From positions 20,315,076 to 20,379,075 of the forward strand of contig CM049309.1 of assembly GCA_026874595.1 (NCBI GenBank): 64,000 nucleotides of DNA, in the 5' to 3' direction. The translations under genes were made by a program, and so were the position numbers. This document shows, in pieces, positions 22,832 to 33,312 of this stretch (the first letter of the stretch is position 1; each line of letters begins with the position of its first letter). This DNA comes from Sipunculus nudus. Lineage: Eukaryota; Annelida; Sipuncula; Golfingiida; Sipunculidae. The notes beneath the pieces are model-generated. The model had not been told where the DNA came from. It saw only the letters and a program-made list of their open reading frames with translations, and did no database searches.

Positions 22832-23967
22832 TGTCACCCCTAACTTAACGTGAAAACTTTACAACGGATATATCCTATAAAACAATAGGATGGGTTAACG
22901 CTCGCCACTTGATTTCATTAATCAAGAAATTAGATCCCGGTCATTACAGGTGACATTTCCAGGTTCTTTTAAGGACGTGTATAAAAATACCAGACAATCA
23001 TACACCCAGATCAATAGAAACTATGAGACATCAGGTTAAATTCACAAATATAATTCAAGACAATACTTACAAAGACGTAGATGTAAGTGTGTGTGCGTTG
23101 ATGTGTCAATGCGACAGTCCTTCACATTAAAAATACAGGATATTTTTACTGAGTCCGTGGTTTGTATAAAAACCAATAAAGTCCAGTTCCTTCAGAGATC
23201 CCTGGTTACCGTTTTGTGTAGAATCTAGCGTATGGTTAGCAGCATATAGTCTTTCTGAGTTTAGCGATCTTCAACTGATCTTGCTTGTCAGCGACCCGGG
23301 TAGGATTACGTTCACATGAATGCAATAGCGCCCTTTGTTTACGTTGGGCTTAGAGTCCTTGACCTTGCTCGTGTAGCAATGGGTTCACGGCTTACAGCGG
23401 TTATGTTTCTAGGTCAAGCTGAACTAGGCCGGCAGGTGACAAAACGCGCTCTCTCTATATCGCCAATACGAAGCTCTTTCGGCAGCACGGCTGAGTTCTT
23501 ATGAGCTGGGTCCTTGCCTCATGCAGAAGCTTGCTTCTATGCCGTTCCTGGCGTTTCAATGTTCGTGCGTGCGTGCTGCCACCTCAAGCTTCAAGACCCA
23601 ACTGAAGGCAGCTTCCAGCGTCTCTCCCTGAACTCTGACGTCACAATCGTCGTCACAATACGGCGATCCGGTTCTCTGATTGGCTTATTTCTCAAGTGTC
23701 CCATATAAGGATATATGTGACCTAGTTTGACTGTTAGCGTCACCATGGCGACCCACATACCAAATGTAACAATTACACACGATGCGTGACACGGATAAAT
23801 CAGCTGATAGCCGATGGGATTCCATACAAGAATACACAATATATATATATACAATCAAGACCTGCCAACGCCTTAGGATGACGCTTCACGTCAATATCAA
23901 TAGAGAACTGACTTCGTTAAACTATGATACAAAACACCGTACTTATTGTCACCGATTTCTGGTGACA
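22832..23967 (-). repeat. 3' LTR of the Gmr1-like element
   Basis: 1,136 bp with 7-bp inverted termini TGTCACC/GGTGACA. In element orientation this copy follows the polypurine tract. Compared with the other LTR I see differences near 23,211, 23,220 and 23,929 only. The short open frames inside are identical in both LTRs and are not genes. Confidence 0.95.
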
Positions 23968-23982
23968 TCACCCCCTCCTTTT
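23968..23982 (-). other. Polypurine tract
   Basis: On the minus strand the 15 bases before the 3' LTR read AAAAGGAGGGGGTGA, almost all purine and directly abutting the LTR. This is the expected primer site for plus-strand DNA synthesis. It lies 205 bp after the pol stop codon. Confidence 0.85.
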
Positions 23983-24187
23983 AAGGAAAATACACAGTAT
24001 TTTCTCGATACATCGTGTCGTTCTATCTTACAGGGTCCAGCTAAACATATTTACATGTAGCAATACATAGCAATACATAAGGGTCATGTAACAAGTTGTC
24101 ATTAGTACATGCCCACGGTCTATGACACAGGGCAAAATCTTGTACATGTTTAGACTTAACTGGCTAAACATTATAGCTCATTACATC

Positions 24188-27100
24188 CTAACACTCAGGC
24201 AGTCTGCTAAGAAAATCAGGTCCATGGTTTAGTTTACCTGACACTGCTTCAATATCAAATCTAAACTCTTGTAGAACCAGTGCCCATCTCATTACTCTCT
24301 TATTAGCACATTTTGATTTGCTAATACACTTTAATGGTTTGTGGTCGGTCTGAATGGTGAACGGTCTACAAGCCAGGTACATCTCAAATTTCTGTACAGA
24401 CCATACAATTGCTAATGACTCTTTCTCAATGGTGGAGTAATTTCTCTCCCTGGGCAATAGTTTACGACTGGCATAAGCTACTGGGTGCATGATCCCCTCG
24501 TGTCTTTGCATCAGGATACAGCCAATACCCACATCAGATGCATCACATTTCAAATAAAATCGTTTACTGAAATCAGGTAGTTTCAGTATGGGAGGGTCTG
24601 ACAGTTTAGCCTTTAGAGAACAGTACGCGCTCTCGTGTACGGGTTTCCAGTCTAGTTTGTTAGGTTGACCTTTACGCGTTAGATCAGTCAGGGGCACCGC
24701 TATTTCCGCATAGTTTGGCACGAATTTTCGATAGTACCCTGTAAGACCTAGGAATGCTCGCAAAGCCTTCTTTGTCTTAGGTCTATCAGTGCTCTGTATT
24801 CTCTTGAGCAAAACTGGATTAGTGGCCAAGTTGCCCGTGCCTACCAGGTGTCCCAAAAACTCTAGGCTCTGGTAGCCTATGAAGGTTTTAGCTGGTTTAG
24901 CTGCTAAGTTTGCACATTCTAGTCTAACTAGCACTTCTCTAAGAGTTCTTAAGTGCTCGTCCCAAGTCTCTGCGTGTATTAACACGTCATCTACATAACA
25001 TACTACATTCGGCATGTCGCTGAACATTTTCCGCATCATGCGGGTGAAAACCGCTCCGGCAGTTACCAGGCCGAATGGCATAACCCTAAATTGGTAATGG
25101 CCATCGGGTGTAACAAAGGCCGTCTTATCCCTGGATTCCTCAGAAACAGGGATCTGCCAGTAACCTTTCGTCAGGTCAAGCTTTGTAAAATACTGGCTTT
25201 TCGCGACTTCGACAAAAAGTGTTTCTGGATCCGGCATGGGTTCAGGATCGAACACGACTGATTGGTTCAGCTTTCGGTAGTCTATCACGAATCTAGTCTT
25301 ACCGTCAGGTTTCATAAGCAGGATACAGGGGGACGCATAGCTAGAATCTGACTGTTCAATAATGCCTAAGTTTAACATTTCCTGGATTTCTGTTCGCATT
25401 GTCTCTCGCAGTTCAAAAGGCACCCTATAGGGCCTAGTTTTTACAGGTACATCAGATGAGAGTTTAATGCTACATTCTACAACGTTGGTAAGCTTGGGTA
25501 CATCTGTGAATACATCCCCATATTGCCTAAGCAGACTGAGTATTTCACGGCGCTGACACTTGCCTAGGTCAGCATTTACCTGAACATCTCGCTCAGTCTG
25601 GCGGCGCGCATACGACGGTAACGACATGTGGGCATCCTCATCAATCCCTTCTGGGTTTAACTCTCCGAACACGGGAGGCTCTGTTTCCCCGTCTACACCG
25701 TCAGGATCCTGTATAGAATCAGGTATGCCCTTGGCTACCGCTGCCAGAATATGCTGGGGCTCGTTTCTAGCATGGTACCGTTTCAGCATATTCACGTGGA
25801 AGGTTTTAACCTTATCGCCAATCTTAATCCGATAGTCTAAGTCCCCAACCCTGTTTACAATAGTATAGGGGCCTTTCCACTGTACCATTAATTTGTTCTG
25901 CTCCGTCGGGAGTAACAACAAAACTTCGTCTCCGGCCTCAAACCTGCGCGTGCATTTACCTCTATCATATAACAGTTTGTGTCTGTTCGCTGATTTGTTC
26001 AACGCCTCTCTAGCTAACGCGCATGTGTCGCTTAGTTTGTCTTGTAGGTCCAGGACGTATTGGTACGTGGTTTTAGTCTCGACGCTAGTATCTCGCTTGG
26101 TCCACAGATCCCTTAGAATCCGCATCGGTCCTCTAACGATCCTACCATAGAGCAACTCAAAGGGTGAGAACCCTGTGCTCTCATGTGGCGCTTCTCGGTA
26201 CGCAAAAAGCACGGCGCTGAGGTACCGATCCCAATCTCGCGGTCTTTCCTCGCACATCCGTTTCAACATTAACTTTAACGTTCCATTGAATCTCTCCACC
26301 ATTCCGTTGCACATAGGATGGTAAGGAGTAGTGGTGAGCTGTCTTACAGACAAAACACGGCTAACTTCTCGCATGAGGTCTGATGTAAATTGTGTTCCCA
26401 TGTCAGTAAGCACCTCTGACGGCACTCCTAACCGCGCATAAATATCAACTAGCGCATCAGCCACAGAGACTGTATCTATGTTCTTTAAAGCAACAGCCTC
26501 CGGATATCTAGTGGCATAATCCATAACGGTCAGAATATACCTGTGACCTCTCTCAGACGCTGGATGGATCGGCCCAACCAGATCCATCGAAATTCTACGC
26601 CAGGGCTCATCAATTAATGGCATCTGGCCTAACGTAGCTCCAGGCACCTTGCCTTTCGGTATGGTTTTCTGGCAAATGGGACAGGACTTGCAAAACTCAG
26701 CAATGTCATTATACATCCCTTTCCAGAAAAACAGAGTTCTCACGCGGTCGTGCGTTTTGTCTATGCCCTGATGGCCCGCCATAACAGCTTCGTGGCCCAT
26801 CCTCATTACGTCGTACCGTAACGTCTGAGGTACCACCACTCGAGATCCATCTTGATCTCCCCGTTTGTCACTCACAACCCGAACTAAATATCCGTCCTCA
26901 ATTCTAAACGGACTATCATTTCTAGCCTCTCTAGCTAGCCTCCAATACGGCGCTAAAGACCCATCCTCCTCCTGCGCCTTCAAAAATTCGGCCGGACTCA
27001 CATCGGCAACTGGGCTTGCAACATTCAAGCTACGCGTCGGTATCTGTTTCTCTCGTGCAGCGCTCCGTGTCTCCACCGCGGACGACACCTCCTTTTGTGA

Positions 27101-27400
27101 CTCTACACCGTCACACACTATGCCTGAGGACCGCTCAGACTTCCACGTCGGGTCCGGATCATACGGACCACGCGCTCCCGCTACGTTACCTAGCGCTAAA
27201 TCACATACAGCATCCCCGACCACCATTGCCTCGATAGTACCGACAAAGTACGCACAGTCCACATTAATCCTAGCCGTAGGAAATTGTCTTACAGACCCGT
27301 CGAACAACCTACACTCGACCTGGTGTCCGGTGAACTGATTCGGCTCCACGTACTGCCGAGGAACATCCCGAATCCCGCAGCACCCTCGCTGACTTACCAT
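24188..27400 (-). CDS. pol: Pol polyprotein: protease remainder, integrase, RT, RNase H
   Basis: A 1,070-codon frame with an unusual order. Residues 18-75 continue an aspartic protease fold (the catalytic DSG is in the gag frame). Integrase follows: zinc-binding H203, H210, C240, C243 and the D,D35E triad at D273, D333 and E369. A GPY/F-type module (WKGPYTIV, 508-515) closes it. RT comes next with LDLTKGYWQIP at 741-751 and YVDD at 802-805, then RNase H with D953, E993 and D1019. Presence of GPY/F and the RT type place it in Ty3/gypsy; integrase before RT places it in the Gmr1-like group. There is no internal stop. The true N-terminus is not a start codon: the frame overlaps gag by 92 nt and lies at +1 to it. 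The long antisense frames over this gene are shadows. Confidence 0.95.
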   Translation of the reverse strand: MVSQRGCCGIRDVPRQYVEPNQFTGHQVECRLFDGSVRQFPTARINVDCAYFVGTIEAMVVGDAVCDLALGNVAGARGPYDPDPTWKSERSSGIVCDGVESQKEVSSAVETRSAAREKQIPTRSLNVASPVADVSPAEFLKAQEEDGSLAPYWRLAREARNDSPFRIEDGYLVRVVSDKRGDQDGSRVVVPQTLRYDVMRMGHEAVMAGHQGIDKTHDRVRTLFFWKGMYNDIAEFCKSCPICQKTIPKGKVPGATLGQMPLIDEPWRRISMDLVGPIHPASERGHRYILTVMDYATRYPEAVALKNIDTVSVADALVDIYARLGVPSEVLTDMGTQFTSDLMREVSRVLSVRQLTTTPYHPMCNGMVERFNGTLKLMLKRMCEERPRDWDRYLSAVLFAYREAPHESTGFSPFELLYGRIVRGPMRILRDLWTKRDTSVETKTTYQYVLDLQDKLSDTCALAREALNKSANRHKLLYDRGKCTRRFEAGDEVLLLLPTEQNKLMVQWKGPYTIVNRVGDLDYRIKIGDKVKTFHVNMLKRYHARNEPQHILAAVAKGIPDSIQDPDGVDGETEPPVFGELNPEGIDEDAHMSLPSYARRQTERDVQVNADLGKCQRREILSLLRQYGDVFTDVPKLTNVVECSIKLSSDVPVKTRPYRVPFELRETMRTEIQEMLNLGIIEQSDSSYASPCILLMKPDGKTRFVIDYRKLNQSVVFDPEPMPDPETLFVEVAKSQYFTKLDLTKGYWQIPVSEESRDKTAFVTPDGHYQFRVMPFGLVTAGAVFTRMMRKMFSDMPNVVCYVDDVLIHAETWDEHLRTLREVLVRLECANLAAKPAKTFIGYQSLEFLGHLVGTGNLATNPVLLKRIQSTDRPKTKKALRAFLGLTGYYRKFVPNYAEIAVPLTDLTRKGQPNKLDWKPVHESAYCSLKAKLSDPPILKLPDFSKRFYLKCDASDVGIGCILMQRHEGIMHPVAYASRKLLPRERNYSTIEKESLAIVWSVQKFEMYLACRPFTIQTDHKPLKCISKSKCANKRVMRWALVLQEFRFDIEAVSGKLNHGPDFLSRLPEC

Positions 27401-28619
27401 TCACCAGCCCTTCACACACAGGTAACGAGATTCTGCCTTCTGTCTGGGCAGCAAATCCTAACGACTGACTCGGACTCTCTACTTCCGGTTTCACCGCACC
27501 GACTGTCTCCGTTTCCGCCTCGACTACTGCCATTGACATAGTCTCCGGTTTCTGTTTTGGGTTATACGGGGGGCTAAAATTAGTCCTATACCTCTGCTGA
27601 TTGCCAGCAGCACGCCCCACTTGAGGGGAAGACCTAGGCCTCGACCGGGCACTAGTCTTACATTCCCGCGCCTTATGTCCCAGTTCATTACATAAATAAC
27701 ATCTGATGCCTCCTGATGGCTTAAATGTCTGACCGTCCGGACTGCGCTCAACCTCTCGCTTCTCTCTAGGCTGAGATACCGGTTGCGCTGGACGCGGCAC
27801 ATTATTGCCATAACGAGGACCTGCTGTAAGGCTGTGTACACCGTGAGCCTCCGTATAACTCTCGGCTAAGTCTACCATACTATCAAAGTCACGACACCGT
27901 CTCTCTTTCAAAAACATAGAGAGATCCCTACTACAGCAGTTTACGAACTGCTCACACATCAACAGGTTAACTACCCCGTCGTAGTCACCTCCGACCCCTG
28001 CCATCCCTATCCAATGGTCTAGGTATCCACTCAGTCTCACCGCAAACTGACTCGGCGTTTCGCCTCGCTCAGGCCTACAAGTCCGAAACTTGTGTCGATA
28101 ACCCTCTTCGGTCATTTGGTATCGCTTTAACAAGGCTATCTTTAACTTATCGTAATCCATGGCCTCACTAACCAATAACTGTGTGTAAGTCCCTAGCGCC
28201 TTACCCCGCAGTAACAGACTCAGGTGTAACGCCCAATTCTCCCTATCATAGCCTTGACATACAGCTAATCGTTCAAATCGCTCAAGAAACGCATCTAGCT
28301 GATCGTGAGCCTCATCAAAAGGTGGAAGCTGGATTTTCGGGAATACATCCCTACTTCTCTCTTCTTTAACCCCAGAGTCAGACTTTAACCTTAGAACCTC
28401 TAATTCGTGGGCTCTAGCCTCTCGCTCGCGCTCTATTTCCCGCTGCTCACGCTCTAATTCCCGCTCTAATTCCCGCTGTTCCTTCTCTATTTCACGTTGC
28501 CTAGCTCTTTCCTCGCGTTCCTCATCCGCACGCCGTCTAGCCTCAACATAATCTTGTAAAGCCTGGTCCTTAAGCCCCAAGGCCTGTCCGCATCTAACAA
28601 GTGACTCTAACGTTTCCAT
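27309..28619 (-). CDS. gag: Gag with capsid, zinc knuckle and start of protease
   Basis: The frame starts at a true ATG (METLESLVRCG). Residues 22-75 are a highly charged Arg/Glu heptad-like stretch, probably a coiled coil for assembly. Residues 90-260 are the capsid, with LDAFLERFERLA, LLLRGKALGTY and LLKRYQMTEEGYRHKF. This part resembles the vertebrate SCAN domain, which has been proposed to descend from a Gmr1-like Gag. A CCHC zinc knuckle follows (C307, C310, H315, C320). The frame then runs into protease, reaching VLRDSGCSS (DSG at 416-418), and ends 18 codons later in unrelated sequence. The protease continues in the +1 frame. Confidence 0.92.
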   Translation of the reverse strand: METLESLVRCGQALGLKDQALQDYVEARRRADEEREERARQREIEKEQRELERELEREQREIEREREARAHELEVLRLKSDSGVKEERSRDVFPKIQLPPFDEAHDQLDAFLERFERLAVCQGYDRENWALHLSLLLRGKALGTYTQLLVSEAMDYDKLKIALLKRYQMTEEGYRHKFRTCRPERGETPSQFAVRLSGYLDHWIGMAGVGGDYDGVVNLLMCEQFVNCCSRDLSMFLKERRCRDFDSMVDLAESYTEAHGVHSLTAGPRYGNNVPRPAQPVSQPREKREVERSPDGQTFKPSGGIRCYLCNELGHKARECKTSARSRPRSSPQVGRAAGNQQRYRTNFSPPYNPKQKPETMSMAVVEAETETVGAVKPEVESPSQSLGFAAQTEGRISLPVCEGLVNGKSARVLRDSGCSSAVRGAESVHRTPGRV

Positions 28620-29340
28620 GGTAACGCTCTAACCTAGTAAGATTCCAGTATCTAGTAATATCCGCTCTAAAAAATCCGTAAATACGTACTGTTAAAGCCA
28701 ACCTAACGATCCGGCGGTATCCGTACAATAACACTACGGTAGCTCTACGCATCAAAATTCTACTTATACGGACGGACGGACGGAAGGTCGGACGAAGGGT
28801 CAGACGGATGGACGGATGGCTATCAAGATATCAATAAACACCATGCACCTATGATTACCATGCCAATCGGGAGGGGTAAACTTACCTGTCAAGAGACCCT
28901 ACCACGTGACCAATCACAAACTAGTGTAGAAAAAATTATACCAGGGCGTATCTAACAACATCAAAAATTTTCACTCTAATCTGGGTTTATATCAACCCAA
29001 TAATGATGTCCAGGTATCACTGAACTAGCATTACTCACAAAACATGCATGTGTTCTAGCCAAATCTACAAGGTATATGCCAATCCTGAAACAATGTTGTG
29101 CTTCAGGTAATATTCTCACTGAATAAATATTAACTCCTAACAGTGGGGTAATTTCATTGTGCAAGTATACACTACAACATCAGTTTGGTGTCATTTCCAA
29201 TTATTAATTCAGATCAACTCTAGTTTGAGTATATGAATGTCTGGTTTCAGTACTGTTTTCTCAGTTCAAAACTTCTGAAACTTACTGTAATTAGCCAGTT
29301 TTTTTAAGGCTAATTATATCCTGGCACGCTCGCCATACAA
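28620..29340 (-). other. 5' leader with primer binding site
   Basis: About 720 nt lie between the 5' LTR and the gag ATG. The minus strand reads TTGTA and then TGGCGAGCGTGCCAGGA (29,335-29,319), a TGG-starting primer binding site complementary to a tRNA 3' end of form ...CTCG-CCA. That ending recalls arginine tRNAs, but I cannot assign the tRNA by eye. A GACG/GATG repeat lies at 28,770-28,820; no uORF of note was found. Confidence 0.75.
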
Positions 29341-30476
29341 TGTCACCCCTAACTTAACGTGAAAACTTTACAACGGATATATCCTATAAAACAATAGGAT
29401 GGGTTAACGCTCGCCACTTGATTTCATTAATCAAGAAATTAGATCCCGGTCATTACAGGTGACATTTCCAGGTTCTTTTAAGGACGTGTATAAAAATACC
29501 AGACAATCATACACCCAGATCAATAGAAACTATGAGACATCAGGTTAAATTCACAAATATAATTCAAGACAATACTTACAAAGACGTAGATGTAAGTGTG
29601 TGTGCGTTGATGTGTCAATGCGACAGTCCTTCACATTAAAAATACAGGATATTTTTACTGAGTCCGTGGTTTGTATAAAAACCAATAAAGTCCAGTTCCT
29701 TCAGAGATCTCTGGTTACTGTTTTGTGTAGAATCTAGCGTATGGTTAGCAGCATATAGTCTTTCTGAGTTTAGCGATCTTCAACTGATCTTGCTTGTCAG
29801 CGACCCGGGTAGGATTACGTTCACATGAATGCAATAGCGCCCTTTGTTTACGTTGGGCTTAGAGTCCTTGACCTTGCTCGTGTAGCAATGGGTTCACGGC
29901 TTACAGCGGTTATGTTTCTAGGTCAAGCTGAACTAGGCCGGCAGGTGACAAAACGCGCTCTCTCTATATCGCCAATACGAAGCTCTTTCGGCAGCACGGC
30001 TGAGTTCTTATGAGCTGGGTCCTTGCCTCATGCAGAAGCTTGCTTCTATGCCGTTCCTGGCGTTTCAATGTTCGTGCGTGCGTGCTGCCACCTCAAGCTT
30101 CAAGACCCAACTGAAGGCAGCTTCCAGCGTCTCTCCCTGAACTCTGACGTCACAATCGTCGTCACAATACGGCGATCCGGTTCTCTGATTGGCTTATTTC
30201 TCAAGTGTCCCATATAAGGATATATGTGACCTAGTTTGACTGTTAGCGTCACCATGGCGACCCACATACCAAATGTAACAATTACACACGATGCGTGACA
30301 CGGATAAATCAGCTGATAGCCGATGGGATTCCATACAAGAATACACAATATATATATATACAATCAAGACCTGCCAACGCCTTAGGATGACGCTTCACGT
30401 CAATATCAATAGAGAACTGACTTCGTTTAACTATGATACAAAACACCGTACTTATTGTCACCGATTTCTGGTGACA
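29341..30476 (-). repeat. 5' LTR of the Gmr1-like element
   Basis: Same 1,136-bp repeat as the 3' LTR, three visible substitutions apart. In element orientation it begins at 30,476 and ends at 29,341, five bases before the primer binding site. Confidence 0.95.
30145..30219 (-). promoter_or_regulatory. LTR promoter-like cluster: CArG, CCAAT, CRE
   Basis: In transcription order the LTR holds CCTTATATGG (30,219-30,210, a consensus SRF CArG box), CCAAT (30,192-30,188) and the full cAMP-response palindrome TGACGTCA (30,152-30,145). All three are unchanged in the other LTR (23,710-23,701; 23,683-23,679; 23,643-23,636). Their spacing of 20-40 bp is promoter-like. Use by host factors is inferred from motif identity only. 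Confidence 0.5.
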
Positions 30477-30481
30477 ATATA

Positions 30482-31689
30482 CGTTTGTCTACTAGATGGA
30501 GAATAAACGAGTCACCTATAAGTTCAGCAACAGCTGTGTCTGGCTCAACATTGTGCCGACTACACCAAACGTCAATTTACATGGGTGAGTCTCTATCAAC
30601 CCACTCTGCACCCACTGACCTGGCAAGGAATTTGCTCTTTGGCACATACCTTACTAGTATTTTTTAATGATATCGGACTGATATCAGAATGTCTAATTGT
30701 GAAACCTGTCAGGGACTGAAATAATTGCTGATTTATTTATCAGCTTCCAATGGACATACTGTACAAGTATTCCAACGTTGCAAATAAAAACATAAGAAAA
30801 ACTGTAATTTAATTGGTGCACAAATACTTCCTACTGCTGTGCCGAAATCTGAAAATGTGAATTGTTAACCTGGCTGAATAAAGTTGCAAAAATAACTTGA
30901 GCAACAGACTGAGTAGGAATAGAATGAAATCAGAACTGGAAAAACTACACTGCCAATTGTGATCCTGAAATTTCTTGTTCATTTTCTGATTATGCAACCA
31001 GAAATAGTGAGCCCTGTCCTGTTTAGAAACACATAAAAAAGAGAAAAATCGATGAGCTAACACAGTTGGATCCGGTGACTTCAGCAAAATCTGCAATAGA
31101 ACTTGCTGTTATTCTTTACATCGAACAGAAGAAACACATTGAAACTGAGTTATGCTGATAAAAAAGAAAACACGAAAGCCTAAAGTAATCAACCAAAAGC
31201 TTAAAAATATAAGAATACAATGCAAATTTTGCGGTGCAAGGTTAATATTTGTCAAGAAATCGACAACTGACTGACCATCCTGTTCCAAACCTCAAGCATA
31301 AAGCATGTCATGCAAAAGGACCTAAATTATCTCATTCATTGCAGTATGAGCCACAAATGTTTAATAAAGTGGCTCAGTGTGATCTGATTTAAAAGTAAAA
31401 TGAAGGAACTGAATGGGAAATTATGTGATCTGGAAAATTAGCTCACAACTGCAAATGACGATATTTTAAGTTTACAGACTCAATTTAATTCTTTTATTGA
31501 GACACGTACATCTAAAAAGGTCAACCATTCAATACAGCTGCACGTAAATCTTATTATGACTTTCTTGGTAGCGGTGTCAGCACAAAGAATATTGAATCTG
31601 GCACCACACACGCAATATATTTTAGTATAAAACTGTTCTTCAAAGATATCCCGGTGCTCTCTCTTTGCTGCTACCGTCTTGTATGAATA
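30482..31689. other. Flanking DNA, no gene recognised
   Basis: The first bases continue the pre-insertion sequence interrupted by the retrotransposon. The plus strand near 31,217 translates locally to CKFCGARLIFV, a C-x2-C motif that stops within about 20 codons. This could be a worn zinc-knuckle remnant or chance. Nothing else is supported. Confidence 0.5.
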
Positions 31690-31771
<82 letters not shown>

Positions 31772-31790
31772 AGTATAATGCAAACTTATC
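31690..31790 (-). repeat. (TA)n array abutting an inverted LINE tail
   Basis: A (TA)n array of about 78 bp at 31,690-31,767 is followed by AAGTATAATGCAAACTT, the reverse complement of the sequence that precedes (TA)n arrays at 37,627-37,682 and 38,131-38,204. This looks like the 3' end of a minus-strand LINE copy whose body is not obvious to me. Confidence 0.6.
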
Positions 31791-32230
31791 CCCAGTTTTG
31801 GCGACGACACACTATAAGACTTCGTCTGTCATATATTTAACTTTCAGCTGTTCATGCCTTAGTCTGTTTCCAATTATCTTACAGTAAACCTAATTACTGC
31901 TATCCATTGTTTTCTCAAATGTATGCACGTGATCACTTCATCAGTTTAATCCATAGTAAATTAATTCTTTTCTGCTTCAGTTCTGTCTATAATATGCCAA
32001 TAATGTTCCCTAACATTTAGTTGACTTCACTCTGTCCTTGTTTAACACTAACTTCCACCGGAGTCCTGTTTTGTATTAAATTAATTAAATCCGTCCATAC
32101 CATGGTCTATGTAATTGATTTCCGCCTACTATCAAGTGTGTGAACTCCCATCCTGGGCCACAATCGGCTGTGCTTATCCTGCACCCAATTAATACACCAT
32201 AAGGCATTGTTTTAACTATTCAGGTTAGGG

Positions 32231-32250
32231 GATATATATATATATATATA

Positions 32251-32291
<41 letters not shown>
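32231..32291. repeat. AT microsatellite
   Basis: Two (AT)n runs are separated by a short TTTTT interruption. It lies about 300 bp upstream of the first recognisable coding remnant of LINE A. Confidence 0.9.
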
Positions 32292-32293
<2 letters not shown>

Positions 32294-32592
32294 TCTATAT
32301 ATGTATATATATACAATAATGGAGCACCATACCAATATATTGAATACATAAATATACGGTCACATGGCTCAATGGAAGAGCCGTGTTTCTGAGAGCTCCG
32401 GCAATTTTTGATTTAACATAACCTGAATGTCACTTGAGTTGTCGCTAAAGAGGTACAAATATGTTTTAAACTAGAAGTAAAACGGTGAAAAACTTGGAAA
32501 ATAATTGGTAAAATGAACAAATTTATTGAGAGAGAACCTGGGAGGTAGGGCTGTACGGAGGCCATGTCATGTGAGGAGGGTTTGGAAACAAT

Positions 32593-33312
32593 GTGGCCCT
32601 GAAAGGTCAAATTGATTTATTGACAATAGAGCACACAAACCTAAAGAAAACTGTAAATGTGCGAGAAACAGGTTTACAGTCGCTGGACAATACTATAGAA
32701 GAATACAAAGGCCAAGAGCAAAGACTTTCAAAGGAAGTACATATGTTACAGAAGCAGGTGAATGGTTTGCAAGAAAAAAACAAAATTTCAGAAATACACT
32801 TGGAAACCTTAGAAAAGAATTACAGGAAGAAACAAATGAACAAGAGCGATACATGAGGGATTGGAAATTGAGAATTATTTGTGTTGGGGAAGTAGAAAAG
32901 CTGAAAACTGTGTTAACACTGCTACAAGAATTATCGCTGAAAATAAACTGCTTTGGGACGCAAATGAAACATAGTTAAGGGATAATATTGGAATAGGACA
33001 CAGGACAGGCAGAAAAGGGCAAAGCCCAAGGCACATTTTTGTCTGTTTTCTCAGTCGACTGGTTGGAAACAGGTAATGATTAAAAGCAAGCAAAAACTTC
33101 AAGGAAACCAGACCCGTTTTGTTGAAGACTTGATTGCCGAGGATTGTCAAACGAAACAGAGGGCCTAACCGCAAATGACCGCAACATTCAATGACGGCTA
33201 GAGAGTCCGCTTTCGGCGGGCGAAACTCTATGTGAATGGGGAACCTGTTATCATCCAGGATCTTGCTAGCAACACAGCTGACACAACGGAGGTCGAGTAC
33301 CAGGTCAAATAA
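32593..33312 (+). pseudogene. LINE A ORF1 (RNA-binding protein), decayed
   Basis: The open part 32,593-32,856 encodes a coiled coil (GQEQRLSKEVHMLQKQVNGL). After frame changes the + strand continues with RIICVGEVEKLKTVLTLLQE, GHRTGRKGKAQPRHIF, and near the end KLYVNGEPVIIQDLASNTAD before TAA at 33,310-33,312. Coiled coil, RRM-like centre and C-terminal domain are the order of L1-type ORF1 proteins. Several frameshifts and stops make it non-functional. The start is not preserved. Confidence 0.65.

Larger units (their letters stand above)
22832..30476 (-). mobile_element. Gmr1-like Ty3/gypsy LTR retrotransposon, near complete
   Basis: A 7,645-bp element with two 1,136-bp LTRs, each starting TGTCACC and ending GGTGACA. 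It is flanked by a perfect 5-bp duplication ATATA (22,827-22,831 and 30,477-30,481). On the minus strand the order is LTR, PBS, Gag with start of protease, rest of protease, integrase, RT, RNase H, PPT, LTR. Integrase and RT are Ty3/gypsy-like, yet integrase precedes RT as in Ty1/copia. That combination defines the Gmr1-like group known from fish and other animals. By eye the LTRs differ at three sites, so insertion is recent. The only clear damage is one frame change in the protease. No env-like ORF is present. Confidence 0.93.

Noticed and set aside
23316-23854. Small frames present twice (also 29,825-30,363)
   Set aside because: They lie in the LTRs, are identical by LTR duplication, and have no domain.
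25626-27541. Plus-strand frames of 69-157 codons antisense to pol and gag
   Set aside because: They lie entirely over the retrotransposon coding sequence in shadow frames and have no recognised motif.
31200-31400. CKFCGARLIFV zinc-finger-like peptide
   Set aside because: The frame stops within about 20 codons and has no second metal-binding pair in frame.
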